Assembly (NCBI GenBank): GCA_965365655.1
Contig: CBDUCN010000003.1
Span: forward strand, 1-56,465
Direction of reading: 5' to 3'
Length of the DNA stretch: 56,465 nucleotides
Source: JBFHNV01 sp965365655
GTDB lineage: Bacteria > Pseudomonadota > Gammaproteobacteria > HK1
This document shows positions 7,563-15,283 of the stretch, one piece after another (the first letter of the stretch is position 1; each line of letters opens with the position of its first letter). Position numbers and translations under genes: made by a program. The notes beneath the pieces were generated by a model. That model searched no databases. It was not told the DNA's origin and saw only the letters and a program-made list of their open reading frames with translations.

Positions 7563-8299
7563 CGGCTCGTCCCCGGCGCCGCGGCGCCCGGCTGCTGCTC
7601 CGCGGCGGGGAGCTGGTCGCCCGGCGCCGACGGGGGCGCTCCGACCTCGGTGCCCGGGGAGGCCACGCTCTGGTAGCGCACCGTGTCCACGCGCGGGTGC
7701 ACCAGGACCGGCGGCCAGCTCTCCCCCCCGGCGCCGGTGACGCGAAGCTCGACCAGCATCGGCATGCTGCGGCCCATGGACCACTCGTCGTACCACGCGG
7801 GTGCGCTGCGGGGGTCGGTGCTGCCGTAGTAGCGCAGCGACAGCGCCGAAACCTCGTCCAGCAGCACGTGGTCCTCGTAGTCGCCCGTGAGGTCGCCGCG
7901 GGAGTCCACCGCGAGCGGCCGGCGCCGCATCAGCAGCGCGTCGCCCGCACCCTCGCGCCGGACCTCGATGACCACGTCGTGCAGCCCGCCGATTCCGACC
8001 CAGGTCGGCAGGTCCGCGACGTAGCGCACCCGCTCGCGCGTGCCCTCGAACACCAGCTCCCAGTCGCTGTCGCTGGCGATGGCGAGCGGGAACGCGCTGC
8101 CGACGCTGCGCCGCAGATAGTCGCTGATGATGCGCATGCGGGCCGATGCGTCGCCCCGCTCGCCGGCCGACTCGTACGCGCGCACCGCGGTCGAGAAGCC
8201 GCCGTAGACCACCGACACCAGCAGCGTGAGCAGCGCGAGCGCGATCACCACCTCCAGCAGCGTGAAGCCGCGCGCGCGCCGGACGTGTCCGGGCTTCAC
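7559..8299 (-). CDS. gspJ: Type II secretion minor pseudopilin GspJ
   Basis: Starts at GTG 8299, overlapping the gspI stop (GTGA). 246 residues with the prepilin motif RGFTLLEVVIALALLT right at the N-terminus (cleavage before Phe by the prepilin peptidase, Glu at +5), followed by the GspJ beta domain. The C-terminal 30 residues are Pro/Ala-rich. Part of the pseudopilus tip complex. No prepilin peptidase gene is in the window. Confidence 0.9.
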   Translation of the reverse strand: MKPGHVRRARGFTLLEVVIALALLTLLVSVVYGGFSTAVRAYESAGERGDASARMRIISDYLRRSVGSAFPLAIASDSDWELVFEGTRERVRYVADLPTWVGIGGLHDVVIEVRREGAGDALLMRRRPLAVDSRGDLTGDYEDHVLLDEVSALSLRYYGSTDPRSAPAWYDEWSMGRSMPMLVELRVTGAGGESWPPVLVHPRVDTVRYQSVASPGTEVGAPPSAPGDQLPAAEQQPGAAAPGTSR

Positions 8300-8700
8300 C
8301 GGGCGTTCTCCAGCACCAGCCCGGCGAGCCGCAGCCCGGCGTCGTTGCCGGGCCAGGTGACGGTCACCGCGACGTGGACCAGGTGAAGGCTGCCGTCTCC
8401 CGCGACCTCGGGCCCGCCGTCGTCGGGGGTCCACGGCTCGCGGGTCACCGTCCAGCGATAGTCGCCCTCCCCGCCCTCGCCGCCGTCACCGGGCTCGAGG
8501 GCGCCGGCCCCGGGCACCGACTCGCGCTCCAGCAGCGACTGCGCGAGCAGCACCGCCCGGCCGTGACGGTCGGCGACTCGTAGCGCCGTCAGCCCCTGCT
8601 GGAACACGGGCATCAGCGCACCGAACAGCAGCGCGAGCAGCGTCACCGCGACCAGGGTCTCGAGCAGGGTGAAGCCGCGCTGGGTGGCGACGCGGATCAC
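8296..8700 (-). CDS. gspI: Type II secretion minor pseudopilin GspI
   Basis: GTG start at 8700, overlapping the gspH stop (GTGA). 134 residues with QRGFTLLETLVAVTLLALL as prepilin leader and helix and a small C-terminal beta domain, the usual GspI length. It nucleates the pseudopilus tip. An insert rich in Gly, Glu and Asp (residues about 67-80) is likely a surface loop. Confidence 0.88.
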   Translation of the reverse strand: MIRVATQRGFTLLETLVAVTLLALLFGALMPVFQQGLTALRVADRHGRAVLLAQSLLERESVPGAGALEPGDGGEGGEGDYRWTVTREPWTPDDGGPEVAGDGSLHLVHVAVTVTWPGNDAGLRLAGLVLENAR

Positions 8701-9230
8701 GAGCCCAGGCCCACCCGGCCGCCGCCCGGCGGCGCCTGCCGCGGTTCTCCCGTGTAGACCCGCACCAGGCCGGTGAGCCAGTCCACGTCCACGTGGTAAC
8801 GCCGTTCGCCGCGCGCGAGGGTGATGCGCCCGCCGGTGGAGCTGCCGTCGGGGAAGAAACGGATGCGCCCGTGCTGCTCGTCCTGCACCTCGCTGCGCGC
8901 GGTGAACAGCGACAGCGCGATCTGCTCGGGCAGGCGCCGCGGCGGTCCCTCGCCGTCCACCGTGAAGCTGCCCTCGGCGATGTCCACGCTGAGGGTCGCG
9001 GGGCGCTGGGCGTTGACCGCGGCCTCCCGCGCGCGACGCAGGCCCGCCACCACGCTGCCGGCGGCGGTGCGCAGCTCCGTTCCCGACGGGCGCACCAGCG
9101 CCGGCAGGGTGAGCGCGGCGCCCAGCGCCATCACCGCCAGCACCAGCAGCACCTCGAGCAGGGTGAAGCCGCGGCCGGCGCGCCGGCCGCCGCCCCGGAT
9201 CACGGGCGCCTGGCGTCGCCGGGGCCCCAT
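8697..9230 (-). CDS. gspH: Type II secretion minor pseudopilin GspH
   Basis: ATG at 9230, four bases after the gspG stop. 177 residues with GRGFTLLEVLLVLAVMALG as prepilin motif and helix, then the GspH/FimT fold (RRAREAAVNAQRPATLSVD, then IRFFPDGSSTGGRITL). It joins the pseudopilus tip complex to the GspG shaft. The Gly-rich tail after residue 165 is variable in the family. Confidence 0.9.
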   Translation of the reverse strand: MGPRRRQAPVIRGGGRRAGRGFTLLEVLLVLAVMALGAALTLPALVRPSGTELRTAAGSVVAGLRRAREAAVNAQRPATLSVDIAEGSFTVDGEGPPRRLPEQIALSLFTARSEVQDEQHGRIRFFPDGSSTGGRITLARGERRYHVDVDWLTGLVRVYTGEPRQAPPGGGRVGLGS

Positions 9231-9234
9231 GCGA

Positions 9235-9663
9235 TCACTCCCAGTTGGTGACGTCGCGGTTCTCTCCGTCGCCGCCCTCGGCGCCGTCGGCCCCGAGCGA
9301 GTAGAGGTCGAAGTCGTAGAACTCCCCGGGCGCCCGGTACTGGAACGGGTTTCCCCACGGGTCCATGGGCACGGCCTTCTTGCGCAGGTACGGGCCGTTC
9401 CAGCGGTCCTCGCCGGACGGCTTCTCGATCAGCGCCTCCAGGTCCGGCGGCAGCTTGCCCACCTCGAGGCGGTAGAGGTCGATGGCGGTGCTCAGCGACT
9501 CGATCTGCACCTTGGCCGAATCGCTCTTCGCGCCGCCCAGGGACTTGAACACCTGGGGCGCGGCGATGGCCGCGATCAGCCCGATGATCGCGAGCACCAC
9601 GAGGATCTCGAGGAGGGTGAAACCGCGGTTTCGACGGCGCGGCGTGTGGTCCTTCTTCGGCAC
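9235..9663 (-). CDS. gspG: Type II secretion major pseudopilin GspG
   Basis: GTG start at 9663 with a good GAGGAG ribosome binding site about ten bases upstream. 142 residues: NRGFTLLEILVVLAIIGLI prepilin helix, then the GspG globular domain ending in DPWGNPFQYRAPG, DFDLYSLGADG and the calcium-binding loop region near the C-terminus. It polymerises into the pseudopilus shaft. A 177-bp gap separates it from gspF, leaving room for extra promotion of this highly expressed subunit. Confidence 0.95.
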   Translation of the reverse strand: MPKKDHTPRRRNRGFTLLEILVVLAIIGLIAAIAAPQVFKSLGGAKSDSAKVQIESLSTAIDLYRLEVGKLPPDLEALIEKPSGEDRWNGPYLRKKAVPMDPWGNPFQYRAPGEFYDFDLYSLGADGAEGGDGENRDVTNWE

Positions 9664-9709
9664 GTGCGGTGAGCCTCCTCGCCCGGGTCCGCGGGCATGC
9701 GGGGCGCGC

Positions 9710-9715
9710 AGTATA
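9710..9715 (-). promoter_or_regulatory. Possible -10 element upstream of gspG
   Basis: TATACT on the minus strand about 47 bp before the gspG start, in the gap between gspF and gspG. No good -35 box lies at 16-18 bp, so the promoter call is weak. Confidence 0.25.
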
Positions 9716-9840
9716 GCCCCCGGCGATCCGCAAGGGGCTTACGGATCAGTGGCCTGCCTCGGCGCCTGGCGTTCGCCGGGGCGGCGCCCGGCGTTCGCGC
9801 GCCGTTCGCCGGCCGGACGCGGCCGCCGGTGAGCGGGCGC

Positions 9841-11064
9841 TCAGAGCGCGAGCTGGTTCAACGTGATGATCGGCACCACCAGCGACACCATGATGCCCAT
9901 GATCAGCGCCGCGAGCAGCAGCACCAGGCCCGGCGCGAGCACCGAGACCATGCGCCGGATGCTGTTGTCGACCTCGTGCTCGTAGATGTCGGCGACCTTG
10001 AGCAACATCTCCTCGAGACGCCCGCTCTCCTCGCCGACGCGGATCAGCTTGCCGGCCATCTCCGGCAGCACCCCCTCGCGCAGCAACGGCGCGGCGACCC
10101 CCTCGCCCTCGCGGATGCTGCCCGCGACGCGTTCCACGCCGACCGCGATGCGGGTGTTGGAGATGATCGCGCCGCTGATCGCGACCGCCTCCAGCAGCGG
10201 GACGCCGCTCTTCAGCATCGTGCCCATGCTGCGCGCGAAGCGCCCTGCCTCGACCTTCTCGATCAGCGGGCCGACCACCGGCAGGCCGAGCAGGAAACGG
10301 TCCCAGCGCGCGCGGCCCGACGGGCTCGCGTAGTCCTGCCGCAGCCCGAGCGCGGCGACCACCACCACCGCCAGCATCAGCCACCAGTACTGCTCCACCA
10401 TGTTGCCCGCGCCGACCACCACCTGCGTGTACCAGGGCAGGCTCTCGCCGGCGTCGGCGAACATCTGCGAGATCCGGGGCACGACCACCGCCAGGATCAG
10501 TGACAGCGACATGATCGCCACGGCCAGCAGGATGGCGGGGTAGATCAGCGCGTTGACCACCGTCGCGCGCACCGCGCGGGTGCGCTCCAGGAACTCCGCG
10601 AGGCGCGCCACCGCCGCCTCCAGCTGTCCCCCGGCCTCGCCGGCGCGCACCATGTTGACGTAGAACGTCGAGAACAGGCGCGGGTGCTCGGCGAGCGCGG
10701 CCGAGAGGTCGGCGCCGCCGCGCACCCGGGTCTGCAGCTCGCCCAGCACGCCGCGCATCGCACTGCCGGCCGGCGCCAGGGTCTCCAGCAGCTCCAGCAC
10801 GCGGTCCAGCGGGAGCCCGGCCTGCAGCAGGGTCGCGAGCTCGGTGGTGAAGGCCTGCACGTCAGCGGCGCCGGCCCGCCGCGCGCGCGGCAGCGCCATC
10901 GCGCTGCGCGCGCGGGGCGCACGGCTCGACAGCGGCTCGACCCGGATCGGCACCTGGCCCTGGGACTGCAGCCGGCGCACGACCGCCTCGCGGGCCTGCG
11001 CCTCCATCTCGCCCTCGAGCACGCTGCCGTCGCCGGCAGCGGCCTTGTAGCGGAACATCGGCAC
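9841..11064 (-). CDS. gspF: Type II secretion inner-membrane platform protein GspF
   Basis: 407 residues from GTG 11064; an ATG two codons in (11058) is equally possible. N-terminal MFRYKAAAGDGSVLEGEMEA is typical of GspF/PilC, followed by two tandem T2SSF cytoplasmic helical domains (about residues 65-190 and 270-395) and three transmembrane helices. It is the membrane adaptor that works with the GspE ATPase. It follows gspE after a 197-bp gap in which I see no gene. Confidence 0.93.
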   Translation of the reverse strand: MPMFRYKAAAGDGSVLEGEMEAQAREAVVRRLQSQGQVPIRVEPLSSRAPRARSAMALPRARRAGAADVQAFTTELATLLQAGLPLDRVLELLETLAPAGSAMRGVLGELQTRVRGGADLSAALAEHPRLFSTFYVNMVRAGEAGGQLEAAVARLAEFLERTRAVRATVVNALIYPAILLAVAIMSLSLILAVVVPRISQMFADAGESLPWYTQVVVGAGNMVEQYWWLMLAVVVVAALGLRQDYASPSGRARWDRFLLGLPVVGPLIEKVEAGRFARSMGTMLKSGVPLLEAVAISGAIISNTRIAVGVERVAGSIREGEGVAAPLLREGVLPEMAGKLIRVGEESGRLEEMLLKVADIYEHEVDNSIRRMVSVLAPGLVLLLAALIMGIMVSLVVPIITLNQLAL

Positions 11065-11261
11065 CGTGTCAGCGCGCGCGAAGCGCGGTGGGCGGCAGCG
11101 CCGCGCGTGCGCGCCCGGCGCTCGCGGCGAGAGGACGCCGCGCCCGGGGCGCCAGGGGCCGGGTCACGACCTCAACGCTCCTGAATCTTCCGCGCGCCGT
11201 CGCGAGACGCCGCCCGGGCGTGGCTGGCAAGGCGCAGGGTGGACACCGCAGCTTCACGAGG

Positions 11262-12992
11262 TCAGGCCTCGCGGGTCGCCCGCTCGACCTCCTCCACGGT
11301 CGTGATGCCCGCGAGCGCCTTGCGCAGGCCGTCCTCGCGCATGCTGCGCGCGCCGGTCTCGCGCGCGACGCGGCGCAGGCGCGTCGCGTCGGCGTGCGAC
11401 AGCACCTCGCGGCCCAGCGCGTCGGTCATCGGCATCACCTCGAGGATCGTGGTCCGACCGTGGAAGCCCGACTGCTCGCACTGCTCGCAGCCCCGCGCCC
11501 GGTACAGCGTCGCCTCCGCGCCGTCGAGCAGCGGCGCCAGTCCCAGCTCGGCGACCAGCTCCGGCAGCGCGCGGAACGGCTCGCGGCACGCGGTGCACAG
11601 GGTGCGCACCAGGCGCTGCGCGACGATGCCGGTCACGGTGGAGGTGACCAGGTAGTCCTCCACCCCCATGTCCAGCAGCCGGGTGACGCTGCTCGCCGCG
11701 TCGTTGGTGTGCAGCGTGGAGAACACCTTGTGGCCGGTCAGCGCTGCCTGCACCGCGATGCGCGCGGTCTCGAGGTCGCGCATCTCGCCGACCATGATCA
11801 CGTCCGGGTCCTGGCGCAGGATGGAGCGCAGCGCGCCCGCGAAGGTCAGGCCGATGCCCGGCTTCACCTGGATCTGGTTGACCCCCTCGAGCTGGTACTC
11901 CACGGGATCCTCGACGGTGAGGATCTTGCGCTCGGGGGTGTTCAGCGCGTTCAGCGCCGCGTACAGGGTCGTGGTCTTGCCGCTGCCGGTGGGCCCGGTG
12001 ACCAGGATGATGCCGTGCGGCTCCTCCAGCATCCGGTCGAAGCGCCGGCGCGTATCCGCGACGAAGCCGAGCGCGTCGAAGTCCAGCGGCACGCTGCCCT
12101 TGTCCAGGATGCGCATCACGACGCTCTCGCCGTGCAGCGTCGGCACGGTGGAGATGCGCATGTCGATCTCGCGGCCCTCGATGCGCACCTTGATGCGCCC
12201 GTCCTGCGGCAGCCGCCGCTCGGCGATGTTGAGCTTGGCCAGAACCTTGATGCGCGAGATCACGGCCGCGGTGGAGCGTACCGGGGGCGCCTCGGCATCG
12301 CGCAGCACCCCGTCGACCCGGTAGCGGACCACGAGGCGGTTCTCGAAGGGCTCGATGTGGATGTCCGACGCGCGCACCTCCAGGGCGCGGGCCATGATCA
12401 GGTTCACCAGCCGGATCACCGGCGCCTCGCTCGCGAGGTCGCGCAGCTGCTGGATGTCGTCGGCCGCGGCCTCGTCGTCGACCGCGTAGTCGGCGACGAT
12501 CTCGGTCATGTGGGCCGCGCCGTCGCCGTACAGGCGCTGGATGGCCGCGTCGATGTCGGACGCCGTGCCCACCACCGGCTCCACGGGCCGGCCCAGCGCC
12601 ATCGCCAGCGCCTCGCGCGTGAACACGTCGGCGGGGTCGGCCATCGCGAGCTGCACCGTGCCCTCGACCAGCGCCACCGGCACCGCGCGTGCGGCGCGCA
12701 GGAATTCCGGCGCCGGGATCTCGTCGACCGGCGGCGTGTCCGGGTACGCGTCGGGTCCCAGCGCCTCGATGCCGAGCAGCGTCGCCAGAGCATTCGCGAG
12801 GTCGCGCTCGGAGATCATCCCGAGCTGCACCAGCAGCTGGCCCAGGCGCTCGCCGTTCTCGCGCTGCAGCTTGAGCGCGCGGGACAGCATCTGCTGGTCC
12901 AGGTTCGCGCGCTCCATCAGGAGCTCGCCGATGCGGCGCCCTCCGGCCGCGGGCGGCGCGTCGGGCGTGGGGTCGGGAACGGTTGCGCTCAT
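11262..12992 (-). CDS. gspE: Type II secretion ATPase GspE
   Basis: The start is taken at ATG 12992 (MSATVPDP), giving 576 residues. N-terminal T2SSE-N helical domain (GELLMERANLDQQMLSRAL), then the AAA-like core with Walker A GPTGSGKTT at about residues 331-339, an Asp box (ILRQDPDVIMVGEMRD) and a His box (FSTLHTNDA). A tetra-Cys zinc motif is complete: CTAC near 467 and CEQC near 503. It powers pseudopilus assembly from the cytoplasm. As first gene of the operon it is read from the region shared with the Fur-family gene. Confidence 0.96.
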   Translation of the reverse strand: MSATVPDPTPDAPPAAGGRRIGELLMERANLDQQMLSRALKLQRENGERLGQLLVQLGMISERDLANALATLLGIEALGPDAYPDTPPVDEIPAPEFLRAARAVPVALVEGTVQLAMADPADVFTREALAMALGRPVEPVVGTASDIDAAIQRLYGDGAAHMTEIVADYAVDDEAAADDIQQLRDLASEAPVIRLVNLIMARALEVRASDIHIEPFENRLVVRYRVDGVLRDAEAPPVRSTAAVISRIKVLAKLNIAERRLPQDGRIKVRIEGREIDMRISTVPTLHGESVVMRILDKGSVPLDFDALGFVADTRRRFDRMLEEPHGIILVTGPTGSGKTTTLYAALNALNTPERKILTVEDPVEYQLEGVNQIQVKPGIGLTFAGALRSILRQDPDVIMVGEMRDLETARIAVQAALTGHKVFSTLHTNDAASSVTRLLDMGVEDYLVTSTVTGIVAQRLVRTLCTACREPFRALPELVAELGLAPLLDGAEATLYRARGCEQCEQSGFHGRTTILEVMPMTDALGREVLSHADATRLRRVARETGARSMREDGLRKALAGITTVEEVERATREA

Positions 12993-13053
12993 GACGGGTC
13001 GGTCTCGCGCCGGGCCGCGGCGCACGCGGCCCGGGCCGTGGCGGTGGGCGGAG

Positions 13054-13488
13054 TCAGCTCTCGCGCCGGCGGACGCGGACGATCACGTCCACGCCCGCGA
13101 CCTCCATCCCGTCCGGCAGCGGCGGCAGCGAGGCAACGTCGACGAGGCCGGGATCCAGATCAGTGAGGCGTCCTGTCTCCTCGTCGAACACGTGATGGTG
13201 CTCGGACGTGTTGGAGTCATAGAAGACCCGCGACGGATCGGCGATCACCTCGCGCACGAGGCCGACGCGCGCGAACAGGCCGAGCGTGTTGTAGACGGTG
13301 GCCTTGGACACCGTGCGTCCGGTGCCCTCGCGCAGCCGGGCGAGAAGCTGCTCCGCACACAGGTGCTGCGGACGCTCGAATAGGATCTGCGCGATCTCCA
13401 TGCGCTGGCGGGTCGGCGTGACGCCCGCATCGCGCAACCGCGCCTCCAGCTCTGCGCCCGACGGCGCCTCTCGTGACGTGTGGCTCAT
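13054..13488 (-). CDS. Fur-family transcriptional regulator, Irr-like (no CxxC zinc site)
   Basis: The start is taken at ATG 13488 (MSHTSREAP), giving 144 residues; a longer frame to 13551 would swallow its own promoter. Winged-helix domain GVTPTRQRMEIAQILFE through VSKATVYNTLGLFA, then FYDSNTSEHHHVFDEETG in the dimer domain. The HHH triplet after DxNTS is the haem/iron-sensing feature of Irr-type proteins, and the CxxC structural zinc motif of classical Fur/PerR is missing. It probably senses iron or haem. The gene is immediately upstream of gspE on the same strand and divergent from the pilin operon. Confidence 0.85.
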   Translation of the reverse strand: MSHTSREAPSGAELEARLRDAGVTPTRQRMEIAQILFERPQHLCAEQLLARLREGTGRTVSKATVYNTLGLFARVGLVREVIADPSRVFYDSNTSEHHHVFDEETGRLTDLDPGLVDVASLPPLPDGMEVAGVDVIVRVRRRES

Positions 13489-13520
13489 GGGCTCGCAACC
13501 GGCCTTTCGGACGAAGCATG

Positions 13521-13550
13521 AGTATACGCGCGCGCAGCCGTGTCGGTCCA
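13521..13550 (-). promoter_or_regulatory. Sigma-70-like promoter for the Fur-family gene
   Basis: On the minus strand TGGACC (complement of 13545-13550), an 18-bp spacer and TATACT (complement of 13521-13526). Four of six -35 positions match the consensus. The start point would be near 13514, about 25 bases before the ATG at 13488, which also supports that start. Confidence 0.5.
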
Positions 13551-13723
13551 TGAATCAAGCAGTTGGAGGCCCCTCGCGGGGGCCGCGCCGCTCGTCCGCC
13601 CGCCCCGGCCGTCCGTCGCCGGAGGGTGGTCAGTGCCGGTGACCCGCGCTACAAGACGAGTCCTGGAGGAACCCGGCGCGCCCTGCCCGGCCGCCCGTCC
13701 AGACCGGAGGAGGAACGCAAGCG

Positions 13724-14032
13724 ATGCGCACCCGATGCTTCCCGGCCGCCCTGCTCGCGGCGACCATGGCCCTCGGCGCGGCAGGCCCGGCGACGGCCCA
13801 GCGCGAGCCCCCCGGCGAGCTGCCGCTGAAGCGGCTGATCTCGAACGGCCGTGACGGCCAGGAGACGTACTACACGGCCGTGTGCCGCGACGGTCGGCGC
13901 GCCACCGTGATCGAGCGCCTGCAGACCGGCGAGACCTGCGCGAACTCCCTGGACGGCACGCGCCTGTGCAAGAAGGGCTGGCGTCTGATGGACGCCGGCG
14001 CCCGCGCGTGCAGCGGCGGCGAACGGTCCTGA
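13724..14032 (+). CDS. Small secreted four-cysteine protein of unknown function
   Basis: 102 residues with a strong GGAGGAGG ribosome binding site ten bases before ATG 13724. A clear signal peptide (cleavage likely after ATA at residue 25) leaves a mature protein of about 77 residues with four Cys (54, 72, 82, 96) that could form two disulfides, and many basic residues. I do not recognise a family. It is first in the pilin operon, only seven bases before the fimT-like gene. A role in pilus biogenesis, or as a substrate exported with it, is possible but only contextual. Confidence 0.75.
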   Translation: MRTRCFPAALLAATMALGAAGPATAQREPPGELPLKRLISNGRDGQETYYTAVCRDGRRATVIERLQTGETCANSLDGTRLCKKGWRLMDAGARACSGGERS

Positions 14033-14039
14033 GCGCGCA

Positions 14040-14678
14040 GTGAAGCGAATCGTGCCAGGACACTCCACCGCCCGCGGCGCCGCCCGGCGCGCGCGGGGCT
14101 TCACGCTCACCGAGCTGCTGGCCACGGTCGCGATCGCGGCCATCGTCGCCGCGTTCGCGCTGCCGCAGCTTCAGGTCTTCGTGCAGAACAACGCACGCGC
14201 CACGCGTCTCAACACCCTGGTCTCCGCGATGACCTTCGCGCGCAGCGAGGCGGTGGCCCGGGGGCGCCCGATGACGCTGTGCCCGTCGCTGCAGATCGGG
14301 ACGGCCCCGGTGCCGGCGTGCAGCACCGCCAACGCGTACCAGGTCGGCTTCGTCGTGCGCGACGAGACGGCGCCCGGCGGCGCGCAGCTCGTGCGCGCGT
14401 TCCAGCCCTCCGGGCGCGACGCCTTCACGCTGCTGGGCGTGACGTCGACCAACGCGGCGCTGCCGAGCGTCGATTTCGCCGCCACCGGGCGTCTCGCCAG
14501 CACCAACAATGCGAACGCGCGCTTCATCTACTGCGACGCGCGCGACCTCGAGAGCGCGCGGGCCATCGTGCTCTCCGCCACCGGCGGCCCGCGCGTGACC
14601 AGCGACAGCGACGACAGCGGCATCGACGACATCAACGGCGTGGACATCACGACATGCACTCCCACACCCACCCCGTGA
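14040..14678 (+). CDS. fimT: Type IV pilus minor pilin FimT/FimU-like (GspH fold)
   Basis: GTG start at 14040; 212 residues. Prepilin motif ARGFTLTELLATVAIAAIV, then the GspH/FimT core with AMTFARSEAVARG, the motif shared by FimT and FimU. Cys residues at about 81, 92, 162 and 205 probably pair. It is the first minor pilin of the operon fimT-pilV-pilW-pilX-pilY1-pilE. FimT proteins of some gammaproteobacteria bind DNA during natural transformation; whether this is FimT or FimU cannot be told by eye. The C-terminus is Asp- and Thr/Pro-rich. Confidence 0.85.
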   Translation: MKRIVPGHSTARGAARRARGFTLTELLATVAIAAIVAAFALPQLQVFVQNNARATRLNTLVSAMTFARSEAVARGRPMTLCPSLQIGTAPVPACSTANAYQVGFVVRDETAPGGAQLVRAFQPSGRDAFTLLGVTSTNAALPSVDFAATGRLASTNNANARFIYCDARDLESARAIVLSATGGPRVTSDSDDSGIDDINGVDITTCTPTPTP

Positions 14679-15283
14679 GCCGGCGCAAGCGCGCCCAGAG
14701 CGGCTTCAGCCTCGTCGAGGTGCTGGTCGCGATGCTGGTGCTCGCCATCGGCCTGCTCGGCCTCGCCGCGCTGCAGACCCAGGGCGTACGCTTCAACCAG
14801 GATGCCTACGTGCGCACCAGCGCGACCAACCTCGCGGCAAGCATCCTCGACGCGATGCGCATCGCGCGCAGCGAGAGCGGGGCCGGCGCAGAGAACTTCG
14901 TGACGGCCGAGTTTCCGACCCGCAACCCGCAGCCGGCCGACGGCTACAGCGTCAGCAACCCGCCGTACACCTGCGACCCGGCGCCGGACCTGACCGTCCT
15001 GACCGGCACGTCCAGCGAGAAGGTCGCACAGACCGCGCTGCCGTGCTGGCTGAATTCGGTCGAGCTCGGCCTGCCGCTGGGGCGCGCGACCATCGCCCAG
15101 CAGGCCGCTCCCAATGAAGACCTGTACGACATCACCCTGATGTGGCTGGACCGCGAGGCGCGCGAGTTCGGCGGCACGACGCGGCTGCCGAACGAGGGCG
15201 AATGCACGGCCCTCACGAACCGGGTCTGGCAGGCCGACGTGGAGCGCTGCTTCGTCGTGCAGACCTGGACGGTGTGGCCATGA
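14654..15283 (+). CDS. pilV: Type IV pilus minor pilin PilV
   Basis: 209 residues from ATG 14654, overlapping fimT by 25 bp. An in-frame GTG at 14675 overlaps the fimT stop as GTGA and is an equally good start. Prepilin motif QSGFSLVEVLVAMLVLAIGLLGLAALQ is diagnostic for PilV. The globular part has paired Cys, and the gene ends in an ATGA overlap with pilW. Part of the initiation complex that primes pilus assembly with PilW, PilX, FimU and PilY1. Confidence 0.88.
   Translation: MHSHTHPVSRRKRAQSGFSLVEVLVAMLVLAIGLLGLAALQTQGVRFNQDAYVRTSATNLAASILDAMRIARSESGAGAENFVTAEFPTRNPQPADGYSVSNPPYTCDPAPDLTVLTGTSSEKVAQTALPCWLNSVELGLPLGRATIAQQAAPNEDLYDITLMWLDREAREFGGTTRLPNEGECTALTNRVWQADVERCFVVQTWTVWP

Noticed and set aside
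11065..11261. Small frames in the gap between gspE and gspF
   Set aside because: No ribosome binding site, biased Arg/Ala composition and no recognisable product; treated as non-coding.
13560..13723. Leader of the pilin operon considered as a c-di-GMP or cobalamin riboswitch
   Set aside because: The conserved cores of these riboswitches are not present; only a short GGCCCC/GGGGCC hairpin and the ribosome binding site are seen.
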